From contig JAJEJC010000010.1 of assembly GCA_022828105.1 (NCBI GenBank), positions 62,001-126,000 of the forward strand: a DNA stretch of 64,000 nt. Reading direction: 5' to 3'. Position 1 is the stretch's first letter. Every line of letters begins with the position of its first letter. The translations under genes and the position numbers were made by a program. Below, one piece after another: positions 1 to 10,336 of the stretch. Under the pieces are notes generated by a model that did not search any database, was not told the origin of the DNA, and saw only the letters and a program-made list of their open reading frames with translations. Source of the DNA: Dehalococcoidia bacterium. GTDB taxonomy: Bacteria > Chloroflexota > Dehalococcoidia > Bin125.

Positions 1-2453
1 CGACGATCGGCGGCGGGATCGGCAACAACTCCTGCGGCACGCACAGCGGCCTCTACGGCAAGACCGTCGATGTCGTTGAGTCAGTCGATGTCATCCTCTC
101 CGACGGCGAGGAATTACGCTTCGATCACACCGACGAGCGACGCCTGCGCGCGCTGATCGACGCCGGTGGACGCGAAGGTCGGCTCTATCGAGACCTGCGC
201 GATCTCGCCGAGCGCGAGCGCGACGAGATCGGCCGGCGCTTCCCCGACATCCCGCGCCGGGTCTCGGGCTACAACCTCGAGACGCTGCTTGCTCCCGACG
301 GGGTCAATCTCTCGCAGATGGTGGTCGGGTCCGAGGGCACGCTCGCGGTGGTCACCGAGGCGACCGTGCAACTTGCTCCGTTGCCGCGTCGCCGCGGCAT
401 CTTGGCCGCTCACTTTCGTACCCTGATTGAGGCGGCTGAAGCGTCGGTTGTGGCCAACGCTCGCAACCCGGCTGCCATCGAGCTGGTCGACGACATCATC
501 ATCGAGCGCTGCCGCTCCAGCGTCGGCTACGCGCCGCTGGCCAGCTTCGTCGTCGGTGAGCCGGGGGCGATCCTGCTGATTGAGTGCTTCGCCGACTCCG
601 ATGCCGACCTCTCGGATCAGTTGCGCGCGATCGAAGCCGATCTCGAATCGCGCGCCATGGGTTACGCCAGCCTGATCGAGACCGACCCTGCAGCTCAAGC
701 TCGGATGTGGCAGATGCGGCAAGCCGGGCTCGGTCTGTTGATGTCAGTGCACGGCGATCCCAAGCCGGCGGCGTTTGTCGAAGACACGGCAGTGCCCCCG
801 GAGCGGCTGCCGGAGTTTGTCGCTCGATTCGACGCCGCCGTGCGGAGCAAGGGGCTGCGCGCCGGGTACTACGGCCACGCTGCCGCCGGCTGTCTGCACA
901 TTCGACCCGTGGTCAACGTCAAGGACCCGGCCGGATTGGAGCAGACTGAGGCGCTCGCGCTCGAGATCGCCGACCTCGTGGTTGAGTTCGGCGGCTCGCT
1001 CTCCGGCGAGCACGGTGACGGCATCGTTCGCGGCGCGTTCCTGGAGAAGATGTTCGGCCCACGCCTGGTCGATGCCTTCCGCGAGACCAAGCGCATCTTC
1101 GATCCGGACGGGCTGCTGAATCCGGGCAAGATCATCGATACCCCGCCCTTCCGTGACAACCTGCGACTCAGCCCCGACACGGTCAACGCCGAACCAAAGG
1201 GCTGGCTCGACTTCAGCGCCGAGGGCGGACTCGCCCGGGCCGTCGAGATGTGCAACGGCCAGGGAGCGTGCCGCAAGTTCGACGGCGGCATGTGTCCCTC
1301 GTTCATGGTCACGCAGGACGAAGAGCATTCCACGCGCGGCCGGGCCAACCTGCTGCGCCAGATTCTCAACGGCGCGATGCCGCTGGAAGAACTCTCGGGC
1401 GATCGCCTCTATGAGGCGCTGGACCTGTGTGTTGAGTGCAAGGCGTGCAAGGCCGAGTGTCCCTCGGGCGTCGACCTCGCCAAGATCAAGTACGAGGTGC
1501 TGGCGCATCGACGCGAGGCTCGACGCACCCCCCTGCGGGATCGTGGCTTCGCGCAGATCTCTGCGTTGCTCCGCATGGGCTCGATTGCGCCCGGACTGGC
1601 CAATGCGCTCGCTTCGTCGCTGCCTGCTCGCGCGTTGCTCTCAATGATGGGCATTCAACGCGCCCGCCCGCTTCCTCGCCTCGCGCCCATGACCTTCGAT
1701 CGCTGGTTCCGCGATCGCGCGACCCCTCAAGCTCCGCGCGGCAACATCGTGGTGTTCGACGACACGTTCACCAACCATGTGCATCCCGAAGTCGGCGCCG
1801 CGATGGTGATGCTCATCGAGGCTCTGGGCTATCGGGCCGTTCGGGTGGAGCAGAGCACGTGTTGCGGCCGGCCTTCGATCTCTAAGGGCTTGTTGGATCG
1901 CGCGCGTTCCCAGGCCCGTCAGAATCTCGACGCGCTGCTGAGCCACGCGCAGGCAGGGACGCCGATCGTCGGCGCTGAACCGTCATGTTTGTTGTCGCTT
2001 CGCGATGAGTATCCGCTGCTGCTGCCCGGCGACGATTCAGCGGCGGTGGCCCGCCAGGCATTCCTGTTTGATGAGTGGTTGAATCGAGAACTGCAGCGGA
2101 ACGACGCGCCCGAGATATTTGCCGGCAACCATGGTCGGCTGCTGTTTCACGCGCATTGTCATCAAAAGGCGCTCGCCGGATTCGATCAGACGCTTGGCGT
2201 GCTGCGGCGAGCAGGGTACGAGCCCGAGGCGATCGACAGCGGTTGCTGCGGGATGGCGGGATCATTCGGTTTCGAGGCGGAGCACTATGACATCTCACGG
2301 CGGATGGGCGAGCTGCGGCTCTTCCCCGCCATTCGCGCATCAAGCAGCGTGCCCGTCGCGATCACCGGCGTCTCCTGTCGGCAACAGATTGGGCACTTCA
2401 CCACCGCGCAGCCGAGGCATGTGGTGGAGTACCTGGCGGAGGCGCTGAAGTGA
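1..2453 (+). CDS. FAD-binding and Fe-S oxidase (GlcD-GlcF-type fusion), 5' truncated
   Basis: The frame is open from the first base; its start lies outside the window. The visible N-terminal part has the GGGIGNNSCGTHSG loop of the PCMH-type FAD-binding domain, followed by the FAD-linked oxidase C-terminal domain (GSEGTLAVVTEA, then SGEHGDGI). The C-terminal half is a GlcF-like module with a ferredoxin-type cluster motif (CVECKACKAECP) and two CCG-type motifs (STCCGRPS and SGCCGMAG). The family oxidises 2-hydroxy acids such as D-lactate or glycolate and passes electrons to the respiratory chain. The substrate cannot be read from sequence. The fusion itself is common in this family. Confidence 0.9.
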   Translation, partial: TIGGGIGNNSCGTHSGLYGKTVDVVESVDVILSDGEELRFDHTDERRLRALIDAGGREGRLYRDLRDLAERERDEIGRRFPDIPRRVSGYNLETLLAPDGVNLSQMVVGSEGTLAVVTEATVQLAPLPRRRGILAAHFRTLIEAAEASVVANARNPAAIELVDDIIIERCRSSVGYAPLASFVVGEPGAILLIECFADSDADLSDQLRAIEADLESRAMGYASLIETDPAAQARMWQMRQAGLGLLMSVHGDPKPAAFVEDTAVPPERLPEFVARFDAAVRSKGLRAGYYGHAAAGCLHIRPVVNVKDPAGLEQTEALALEIADLVVEFGGSLSGEHGDGIVRGAFLEKMFGPRLVDAFRETKRIFDPDGLLNPGKIIDTPPFRDNLRLSPDTVNAEPKGWLDFSAEGGLARAVEMCNGQGACRKFDGGMCPSFMVTQDEEHSTRGRANLLRQILNGAMPLEELSGDRLYEALDLCVECKACKAECPSGVDLAKIKYEVLAHRREARRTPLRDRGFAQISALLRMGSIAPGLANALASSLPARALLSMMGIQRARPLPRLAPMTFDRWFRDRATPQAPRGNIVVFDDTFTNHVHPEVGAAMVMLIEALGYRAVRVEQSTCCGRPSISKGLLDRARSQARQNLDALLSHAQAGTPIVGAEPSCLLSLRDEYPLLLPGDDSAAVARQAFLFDEWLNRELQRNDAPEIFAGNHGRLLFHAHCHQKALAGFDQTLGVLRRAGYEPEAIDSGCCGMAGSFGFEAEHYDISRRMGELRLFPAIRASSSVPVAITGVSCRQQIGHFTTAQPRHVVEYLAEALK

Positions 2454-2459
2454 TCGGGT

Positions 2460-2481
2460 GCGCCGTTGAGGCTCAACGCGC
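2460..2481. terminator. Bidirectional hairpin between oxidase gene and tRNA-Phe
   Basis: Inverted repeat with arms GCGCCGTTGA and TCAACGCGC (one bulged base, 3-base loop). It lies 6 bases after the oxidase stop codon and just past the 3' end of the convergent tRNA-Phe gene. There is no clear T run, so termination is inferred from position and shape. Confidence 0.4.
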
Positions 2482-2492
2482 GATGGGATGGC

Positions 2493-2568
2493 TGGTGCCG
2501 AGGGGCAGAGTCGAACTGCCGACACCACGATTTTCAGTCGTGTGCTCTACCAACTGAGCTACCTCGGC
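2493..2568 (-). tRNA. tRNA-Phe (GAA)
   Basis: Minus-strand cloverleaf with acceptor GCCGAGG pairing CCTCGGC, anticodon loop CTGAAAA (anticodon GAA), T arm with GTTCGAC, and an encoded 3' CCA. Length 76 with CCA. Confidence 0.97.
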
Positions 2569-2649
2569 CGGACAGCGGAATCAGCATATACCCTGCCTGC
2601 GCGGCCAGACGCAGCCAGAGAGACGCGAGCACGACCGCCACGTTGCGCG

Positions 2650-3345
2650 TCAACTGCGCGGCATGGCTTCGACGGTCGGCATGACTGCGCGGCGCACTCC
2701 CTCGAAGACCTGCTCGATGGTGCCGCGCGCATCGATCACATCCCAGCCGTAACGCTCGGCCATCTCCGACATTTCGCGCAGCTGTTCGCGCTGGTGCTGC
2801 ATGAATCCGTCATAGATGCTGCGGTCATGCAGGTAGTCGCCGCCTGACTCCCAGAAATCGAAACCTCGCTCGAGCACGCGCAGCACCAGGTCTTCCGCGT
2901 CAATGTCGAGATAGATGACCTGGTCAGGAATCAAGGCGAATCCATAGATCTGTTCCAGCCATTCACGAGGCGCGCCGCGCACGATTGCCCGGGCCATCAA
3001 GGAGAAGATGTATCGATCCGCCAGCACGACCATGCCCGCCTGGAGCGCCGGCAGCATGATCCGCTCGAACCGGTCCCAGAAGTCGGTCGCGTAGAAGAGG
3101 TTGAGCGTGATCGGGTCGAGCGTGTGACCTTCTTTGGCTTGATCGATCCCGGGACCGACCAGCGGCGAGCGTCGCAGACCGCTGTCGACCACGCCCCAGC
3201 CGCTCGCCTCCAGGTAGTCCTTGAGGATCGAGATGATCGTCGAACGCCCGACCCCGTCGGTGCCCTCGATCACGACCAGTCGACCGGGCAGCCACTCTTG
3301 TTCGATCCCCGGCGGCGGCTCCCCGTAGAACCTGACCTCGGTCAC
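2650..3345 (-). CDS. Thymidylate kinase-like protein with altered P-loop
   Basis: 231 aa, P-loop kinase of the dTMP kinase family, which makes dTDP from dTMP and ATP in the cytosol. The Walker A motif reads EGTDGVGRST (residues 27-36): the invariant lysine is arginine (R34). The LADRY motif of the family is present. The GTG start overlaps the stop of the upstream paralogue by 4 bases (GTGA), so the two are probably co-translated. An arginine in place of the P-loop lysine usually weakens phosphate transfer, so this may be a regulatory partner, a kinase for another substrate, or a subfamily where Arg is tolerated. I cannot decide between these. Confidence 0.8.
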   Translation of the reverse strand: MTEVRFYGEPPPGIEQEWLPGRLVVIEGTDGVGRSTIISILKDYLEASGWGVVDSGLRRSPLVGPGIDQAKEGHTLDPITLNLFYATDFWDRFERIMLPALQAGMVVLADRYIFSLMARAIVRGAPREWLEQIYGFALIPDQVIYLDIDAEDLVLRVLERGFDFWESGGDYLHDRSIYDGFMQHQREQLREMSEMAERYGWDVIDARGTIEQVFEGVRRAVMPTVEAMPRS

Positions 3346-4082
3346 CGGCCACCTCCGGCGGCGAGCGAGGCGAAACCTGTCTGGATGTGGGCCGGCACGT
3401 TTGAAATCTCACGGCGCGGCATATCCGCGATCAGCGGCTCGACCAGTTTGCGTACCTGCACCTGTTGGCTGACCAGCGGCTGAGACGCATCGATCCGCGT
3501 AATGTCGTACTCCTCGCAGAGCTTGTCGTACTCCTTCAGGATGCGGCCCTGGAACAATCTGAATGAGTCCTGCAAGTCGTCCGAGAGGCCGAGGTCCATG
3601 CCGGCCTCGTAGAACTTGATCTCGGCCCGCGCGGCGGCGATTCGACGAATCGACTCGTCCAGCGAGACGCGGAAGTAGAGGGCGAGATTGGGCGGGGGGG
3701 CAAACGAATAGAGATCGCGCACCCAGTTGCGGTTCACGCCCCGAGCGGCGTCGCGGGCAAACGCCGTGTACACATAGCGGTCGGCCAGGACGATCACGCC
3801 GGCCTGCAGCGCCGGCAGAATCTGTTCGTGGGTGCGGCTGGCGAAGTCGGCCGCGTGTACGAGGCTGAACGACATCGGCGTGAGCAGCTGCTTGCGCTTC
3901 CCGCGCTTGGTCGTATCGCGGACGATGGGAGACGAGTTCCACTCGGTGAAGACCGTGACATAACCCTCGCTGCGGAGCCACTTGTGGAGCAGATCGAGCT
4001 GCGTGCTCTTGCCCGAGCCGTCAATCCCTTCGACCACGATCAGGCGGCCGGGCAAGTGGGAGAAATCCGTTGTCGTGCTCAC
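3342..4082 (-). CDS. tmk: Thymidylate kinase-like protein
   Basis: 246 aa. It has a canonical nucleotide-kinase P-loop, EGIDGSGKST (residues 18-27), and the LADRY motif. The usual family length is about 200-215 aa, so it carries some 30 extra residues, mostly a C-terminal tail rich in Gly/Ala. The expected role is phosphorylation of dTMP to dTDP for DNA synthesis. It is the first gene of a two-gene unit with the P-loop-altered paralogue downstream. A related small-molecule kinase remains possible, so the symbol is tentative. Confidence 0.75.
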   Translation of the reverse strand: MSTTTDFSHLPGRLIVVEGIDGSGKSTQLDLLHKWLRSEGYVTVFTEWNSSPIVRDTTKRGKRKQLLTPMSFSLVHAADFASRTHEQILPALQAGVIVLADRYVYTAFARDAARGVNRNWVRDLYSFAPPPNLALYFRVSLDESIRRIAAARAEIKFYEAGMDLGLSDDLQDSFRLFQGRILKEYDKLCEEYDITRIDASQPLVSQQVQVRKLVEPLIADMPRREISNVPAHIQTGFASLAAGGGR

Positions 4083-4227
4083 TCATCGGTCCTCTCGATT
4101 ACCCGGACGGGAACGGCGACACCCGCTCGACATCGGCCGAGCAGCCGCTGGTTAACGCTAACAAATCGTATCGTTGTCCGACCGAACCAGCTCGAGCCTG
4201 CGAGCCGGCCTGCGGCGCCCCCGACGA

Positions 4228-5925
4228 TCAGCGGCGCCACTCGGCGATGTTCCACAGTTCGCTGTCCCAGGGATTCAGATCCACACCCTGAAGCGTCTGC
4301 GCGTGGGCCGAAACGATGCCCCGGCGCACGAGCGGGATCTGGACGTAGCTCTGCACAAGAATGTCATTCAATCGCTTGACGAGCGCGTCGCGATCCCGGC
4401 CCGGCGAAGCTAACCGCAACAATTCGAAGACGCTGTCGTACTCGACATTACAAGCGCGAGCGTGGTTTCCTGCGCCCCAATAGTTGTTCCGCGTGGGGAT
4501 TTGGTCGCACCGATGTTCCAGCAGATGCGCCTGGGGCTCAATCCCGCCGCCCGTTGCGTACATCTGGACGTCGGCGAAGAACCTGCGGTAGGAGCGATCC
4601 GCATGCTCGACAGGATCGCCGCCGAAGTAGTCGCTGGCGTCATAATCGACCAGGATCGTTTCGATCCCGATCGCCCTCCACCAGTCGCGGATCAACTCTT
4701 GTGTCGCCTGGCGAATCGAGTTCGTTGAGGTCATGTAGACGATCCGCAGCGGCACGCCCTGGTGTTCCCGGATGCCGTCGCCGTCGGTGTCCAAGACCTG
4801 ATGTCGATCGAGCAGTCGTCGGGCGTCATCGATGTCCTGCCCGAGACAGTCGTCGTTGGCAGCGGAGCGGTACTGCTCAGGGCCGGCGACAAGGTTGCAT
4901 TCGGGCTGACCGGCGAATCCGTACAGCGCGGCGATCTGGCTGCGGTCGATCGCAAGTGACATGGCCTGGCGGATTGCAGGAATAGTGAGGAACGGGTGCG
5001 GATTGCTCCCGTCGAGATACTCGGAGCGATCCGCGCCCAGTTCAGGATCGGGATTGGTCTGGTTGAACACGATTCGCTCGACGAGATCGGAGAACGCGGA
5101 AATCACGGTTCCGTGTCCCGCCTCTTCCAACTCGCGAAGTAGGTCGGGCTCCACTTGCAGGTTCCAGGCGTAGTCCGCCGTGCCCAGTTGCAACACTGCT
5201 TGAGCCGCGTCTTCCGCGTCACCGCCGCCGGTGATTACTACTCGATCGAAGTACGGTTGTTCACCGCGGAAGTGTGGATTGCGCTCGTAGACTACCTCGC
5301 GCTCGGGGGTGAACGAGATGATTCGGTATGGACCCGTTCCAACCGGCTTCGTGTGCTCTTGCTCGCACGATCGCGCGTCCGAGCCCACGCACTCCGCGAA
5401 CTGGATGCGGCTGATGATTGGCGCGGCCGTGGTAACAAACGCCTGATATGGGTAAGGCGTCGGCGCGTCGAAGTGAATCCTGATCGTATGTGCGTCGAGC
5501 GCTTCGACGGACTCGACGCCGGTAAAGAGGTCTGCCGCCGTGCAGCCAGTTGCCTCGTCGGTGCAGTAGCGCCAGGTGAACACGACGTCCTCGGCCGTCA
5601 GCTCGCTGCCGTCCGACCACTTGACTCCTGAATGCAGCGTCCACGTGATTGACCGCTGGTCCGGCGCGACGCCGCCGTTTTCGATCGTGGGAATCTCGAC
5701 TGCCAGGACCGGCGCGAGCGAGCCGTCCGGTTCATAGAGCGCCAGAGGCTCCAGCGTCACCGCGCCGGCGTCACGATCCTTGAATGCGCTGGATTGGTAC
5801 GGCACGCTGACCGACGGCGCCTGCCAATAGAGGATGTTCAGGACCCGCGACTCGCCGCCGGAACATGCCAGCAGCGTGCATCCGGCCAGCAACGCCATCA
5901 CCGCGACGATGAAGCGAGTCAGCAT
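4228..5925 (-). CDS. ABC transporter solute-binding lipoprotein, family 5
   Basis: 565 aa, extracytoplasmic solute-binding protein of the peptide/nickel (DppA/OppA) family. The N-terminus is a lipoprotein signal with two possible lipoboxes, LAGC (Cys16) and LLAC (Cys21). The family core is recognisable (VLNILYWQAP, WTLHSGVKWSDG, TAEDVVFTW). Such proteins deliver oligopeptides or similar solutes to a membrane permease and ATPase. No permease or ATPase gene lies next to it, so it is an orphan receptor here; the partner must be encoded elsewhere. It is the first gene downstream of the 16S-tRNA-Ile unit but 177 bases away. Confidence 0.88.
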   Translation of the reverse strand: MLTRFIVAVMALLAGCTLLACSGGESRVLNILYWQAPSVSVPYQSSAFKDRDAGAVTLEPLALYEPDGSLAPVLAVEIPTIENGGVAPDQRSITWTLHSGVKWSDGSELTAEDVVFTWRYCTDEATGCTAADLFTGVESVEALDAHTIRIHFDAPTPYPYQAFVTTAAPIISRIQFAECVGSDARSCEQEHTKPVGTGPYRIISFTPEREVVYERNPHFRGEQPYFDRVVITGGGDAEDAAQAVLQLGTADYAWNLQVEPDLLRELEEAGHGTVISAFSDLVERIVFNQTNPDPELGADRSEYLDGSNPHPFLTIPAIRQAMSLAIDRSQIAALYGFAGQPECNLVAGPEQYRSAANDDCLGQDIDDARRLLDRHQVLDTDGDGIREHQGVPLRIVYMTSTNSIRQATQELIRDWWRAIGIETILVDYDASDYFGGDPVEHADRSYRRFFADVQMYATGGGIEPQAHLLEHRCDQIPTRNNYWGAGNHARACNVEYDSVFELLRLASPGRDRDALVKRLNDILVQSYVQIPLVRRGIVSAHAQTLQGVDLNPWDSELWNIAEWRR

Positions 5926-6102
5926 TCGTCAGCGGCGCCTTCCTGGCCTGATCGCTTCCGCGAGACATCGCTCACCGGGGCACGACTTGGAGGGTATCAG
6001 CAGATACGTCGCCTAACAGGCCGAAACGCAGCGTTAACGCCCACACGCCGACATGGCCAGACTGCGTCGGCCGTGTTGGAGCTGTACGAAGAGGTGAAGA
6101 GG

Positions 6103-6179
6103 TGGTGGGCCATCCTGGACTCGAACCAGGGACCTCAGTCTTATCAGGACTGCGCTCTAACCTGCTGAGCTAATGGCCC
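6103..6179 (-). tRNA. tRNA-Ile (GAT)
   Basis: Minus-strand cloverleaf with acceptor GGGCCAT/ATGGCCC, anticodon loop CTGATAA (anticodon GAT), T loop TTCGAGT and an encoded CCA; 77 bases. It lies 242 bases downstream of the 16S 3' end, the position of tRNA-Ile in a standard rRNA spacer, but no 23S gene follows. Confidence 0.97.
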
Positions 6180-6421
6180 GGGATGGCTTTCGGCGGATGC
6201 GCGCCCGCAAGGCGGGGGCGGCGGCCTTAACCGTTGAAGAGCGGAAGCCAATGCAATCGAGGAGCCGGACACGCCGTTGACCTCGTGACCGCGACCCGGG
6301 TTAGGGGTGTTGGCCTTGAGGCGTCCCCGACTGAACGGGGACTGGCGGATCGACCTGGGAGCTCGGCCGGCGATGGGATCGCCGGTCGGCATTCCCCGCA
6401 TCGAGTGCGGGGAGATCTCCC
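6180..6421 (-). other. 16S to tRNA-Ile spacer with two hairpins
   Basis: Transcribed spacer of 242 bases. It contains an 8-bp stem (6393-6400 with 6406-6413) immediately after the 16S 3' end and a 6-bp stem (6323-6328 with 6337-6342). These are likely processing or pausing structures of the pre-rRNA. No protein gene is seen. Confidence 0.5.
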
Positions 6422-7926
<1,505 letters not shown>

Positions 7927-8138
7927 CAGCCGGTCGTGCCGGCTGCAAAGGTAGAGATTGTTCGGACATCGTCGCCGCCGGCGCTCCCGCACAAGGCGCA
8001 AGCGCGACCGCTCCGCGTCCGGACTTGGGGGGCTCCCCAAGCACACTGGACTTCCGCTCTTCAATTGTCAAGGCCTGCCGTCCGCCTGACGCCTCGGTCT
8101 CTGGCCGAGAAGTGCGCCCTGCTTTTGCGCAGACCCAC

Positions 8139-8168
8139 ATCGTAAACCGCCGCGATCCGCGCTGTCAA
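8139..8168 (-). promoter_or_regulatory. 16S rRNA promoter overlapping the tilS stop codon
   Basis: On the minus strand TTGACA (8163-8168) is a perfect -35 box and TACGAT (8139-8144) a good -10 box, 18 bases apart. The -35 box includes the tilS stop codon. Transcription from here would give a leader of about 200 bases before 16S, which contains a 7-bp hairpin (8024-8030 with 8035-8041). A second TTGACA at 8066-8071 lacks a good -10. Confidence 0.7.
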
Positions 8169-9190
8169 CCGCAATCACCCGCCGGTGGACAGCCCGACTC
8201 GAAGGCGATTGTGCCGCCCGCCACAGAGAGCCGTCCACCCTCCGGTAGCTCCACCACCCCGTAACCGTGTTGAATCACCTGCATTGCCGCCGCGGTGCGT
8301 TCGGCGCTGAGCGTGACGTCGTGCGACCGGCAGAATGCCCGAATCACCCGGATCTGCAGCGGTCCGGGCAGCGCCAGGAACGAGCGCCGCGCCATCGCGC
8401 CGTCCGCCTCCAGCAGTTGCGACAGCGACTCTCGGCCGATCAGCTCCAGCAACTCACGGTCGGCGGCGACCGAGCGCGCGAGCTGTGCCAGGCGCTGGGC
8501 GACGTTGGGATTGATCTCCTGCATCAGGGGCAGCAGCGAGCGGCGGATGCGGTTGCGCGTGTGGACCTGGTCGTCGTTGGACGGATCGTGAACCGGGACC
8601 CAGTCGTAGGCGCGGCAGACCGATTCGGTCTCTTCGCGTGTCACGTCGAGCATCGGCCGGACGAGCTGCAGACCATCTCCCAGCGGCCGAAGCGGCGGCA
8701 TGCCGCTCAGACCGTCGAGGCCGGAGCCCCGCAGGATGTGCATGATTACCGTTTCGGCCTGGTCGTCGCGCGTGTGCGCGACGGCGACGGCCGGCGCGCC
8801 GCGATCGCTCGCGATCCGGGCGAGCGCGTCATAGCGCACGCGCCGCGCCGCGGCTTCGAGTCCGTCCTGAGACCGTTCCGCTTCCGCCCGGGCGTCGGCC
8901 TCGCGTATGTCGAGCGGCACGTCGGCGGCCGCCGCGAGTTCGCGTGCCGCCTCGCGAAAGCGCGCGCGGACGGACGGAGCCTGGATGACGTGATCGACGT
9001 GGGCGGCGCGAGTGCGCCAACCGTGGCGAGACTGCGTGTCGGTCAGCAGGCGCAACAGCGCCGAGGAATCCGCGCCGCCCGAAACGGCGACGACCAGCGG
9101 TCTGCCGGATCCGTGTCCCAGCTGGTCAACCAGGGACCTCGCGGCCGTGCGCGCAATCTCGCGAGTCCGTCGGTCGGCGGGTAGCGTCAC
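8165..9190 (-). CDS. tilS: tRNA(Ile)-lysidine synthase
   Basis: 341 aa, N-type ATP pyrophosphatase with the PP-loop SGGADSS (residues 37-43) and family motifs such as HTRDDQAET and RPML. It converts C34 of tRNA-Ile(CAT) to lysidine so that AUA is read as isoleucine and not methionine; this is essential in nearly all bacteria. GTG start, 21 bases after the ftsB-like gene on the same strand. The C-terminal substrate-binding part is short compared with E. coli TilS, as in many Gram-positive-type enzymes. Confidence 0.92.
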   Translation of the reverse strand: MTLPADRRTREIARTAARSLVDQLGHGSGRPLVVAVSGGADSSALLRLLTDTQSRHGWRTRAAHVDHVIQAPSVRARFREAARELAAAADVPLDIREADARAEAERSQDGLEAAARRVRYDALARIASDRGAPAVAVAHTRDDQAETVIMHILRGSGLDGLSGMPPLRPLGDGLQLVRPMLDVTREETESVCRAYDWVPVHDPSNDDQVHTRNRIRRSLLPLMQEINPNVAQRLAQLARSVAADRELLELIGRESLSQLLEADGAMARRSFLALPGPLQIRVIRAFCRSHDVTLSAERTAAAMQVIQHGYGVVELPEGGRLSVAGGTIAFESGCPPAGDCG

Positions 9191-9211
9191 GGTCGGCGCT
9201 CCAGCCGAGCG

Positions 9212-9646
9212 CTAGTCGGCGCCCTCGGGCAACAGATTTGCCCACCACGGGGAGCGGTTGACTTCAAGCTGTCCGCGCCCCGGCGCGTGGACGGCGAAGG
9301 CTTCCTCGCCCGGACGGACCATGCCCAGATCTTCGCGGGCGATGCGTTCGATGTAGGCATCGGAGTCCAACCAGGCGATCAGCGCCGCGAGCTGATCGGC
9401 GTCGTGCCGCAATTCAACGATTTCGGCTCGCGTCCGGCTGATGCGATCGTCGAGGGAGTTGGCCTGGACCAGTCCTTCGACTCCGCTGAACACTACGAAT
9501 CCAACCAACAGCAGCGATCCGATGAACGCAATCCTCCGGATCAGCCAGGCCAGCGGGTCTGGTCCAGCGGCCGAGACCATCGCCGGATCCGTCGTCAGGA
9601 CATGCTCGACCGGCGGGCCTGCCGTATTGCGATCCGGTTGGTCCAT
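9212..9646 (-). CDS. ftsB: Septum formation initiator (FtsB/DivIC family)
   Basis: 144 aa. One transmembrane helix (about residues 36-58) is followed by a coiled-coil stretch (about 60-95) and the family signature near YIERIAREDLGMVRPGE. This is the layout of FtsB/DivIC, a bitopic divisome protein that joins FtsL and FtsQ/DivIB and controls septal peptidoglycan synthesis. It lies directly upstream of tilS, an arrangement also seen in Firmicutes (divIC near tilS), which supports the call. The N-terminal cytoplasmic tail is longer than usual. Confidence 0.85.
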   Translation of the reverse strand: MDQPDRNTAGPPVEHVLTTDPAMVSAAGPDPLAWLIRRIAFIGSLLLVGFVVFSGVEGLVQANSLDDRISRTRAEIVELRHDADQLAALIAWLDSDAYIERIAREDLGMVRPGEEAFAVHAPGRGQLEVNRSPWWANLLPEGAD

Positions 9647-9721
9647 GCTGCGTGGTTCGCGCCGCTGCCGTTGGCACTGTACACCTGCAGGACTGTCGAT
9701 GCGCCGTCGATGTGCAGGACC

Positions 9722-10336
9722 CTACAGGTGGCGCAGATGGTGTCGATCGTTCAGCCGCTCGACCGCCGGAATGCCGTCGGCGATTCGGAAGAATGTGATG
9801 CCGCAGAGACCGGTGTCGACTCGCCGCCAGGCGCGCGGCGGCATCTCGAGGGCGTGCACCACCAGCATCTTGACCACGAAGTTGTGCGTGACGATTACGC
9901 CGGCGCCGTCGGCCGGGTCGCTCACGAGTTCGTCGAAGACAGGCCGCGCGCGATTGAGCACATCGAGCAGCGATTCTCCGCCCGGCATCGGCACGCGGAC
10001 CGAGTCGTCGCCGCGCCAGTCGCGCAGGAATGCGCCGAAGCGCTCGCGCACGATCGGCCACTCGACCCCTTCCAGTTCGCCGACATCCAGCTCGATCAGT
10101 GCTTCGCACGACTCGGCCTGAAGATCGTGGGACTCGGCGATGCGCTCCGCCAGCAGTCGGGCGCGGGACAGCGGACTGGTCAGGACTCGCGTGACGGGCT
10201 CGTCGGTCAACGCCTGGACTGTCGCTTCGAGTTGCTTGAGTCCCATCTCGGTTGGCGGCGAGTCGGCCCGGCCGAGACCGACGCCCGAGCGGTTCGCCTC
10301 CGACTCGACGTGACGGATCAACAGAATCCGGTTCAT
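9722..10336 (-). CDS. Histidine phosphatase family protein
   Basis: 204 aa, phosphoglycerate-mutase-like fold. The catalytic loop reads LIRHVESEAN (R8, H9) where RHG is the common form, and the second histidine is in IVTHNF. Members of this family dephosphorylate small phosphometabolites or act as cobalamin-pathway phosphatases (CobC type). The neighbouring B12-dependent genes make a cobalamin role thinkable but not shown. The ATG overlaps the preceding DUF2344 stop by 4 bases, so I start here and not at the long upstream extension of the frame. Confidence 0.8.
   Translation of the reverse strand: MNRILLIRHVESEANRSGVGLGRADSPPTEMGLKQLEATVQALTDEPVTRVLTSPLSRARLLAERIAESHDLQAESCEALIELDVGELEGVEWPIVRERFGAFLRDWRGDDSVRVPMPGGESLLDVLNRARPVFDELVSDPADGAGVIVTHNFVVKMLVVHALEMPPRAWRRVDTGLCGITFFRIADGIPAVERLNDRHHLRHL

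Noticed and set aside
5926-6102. Remnant of a 23S rRNA gene after tRNA-Ile
   Set aside because: No 23S-like sequence is recognisable in the 177 bases before the solute-binding protein gene.
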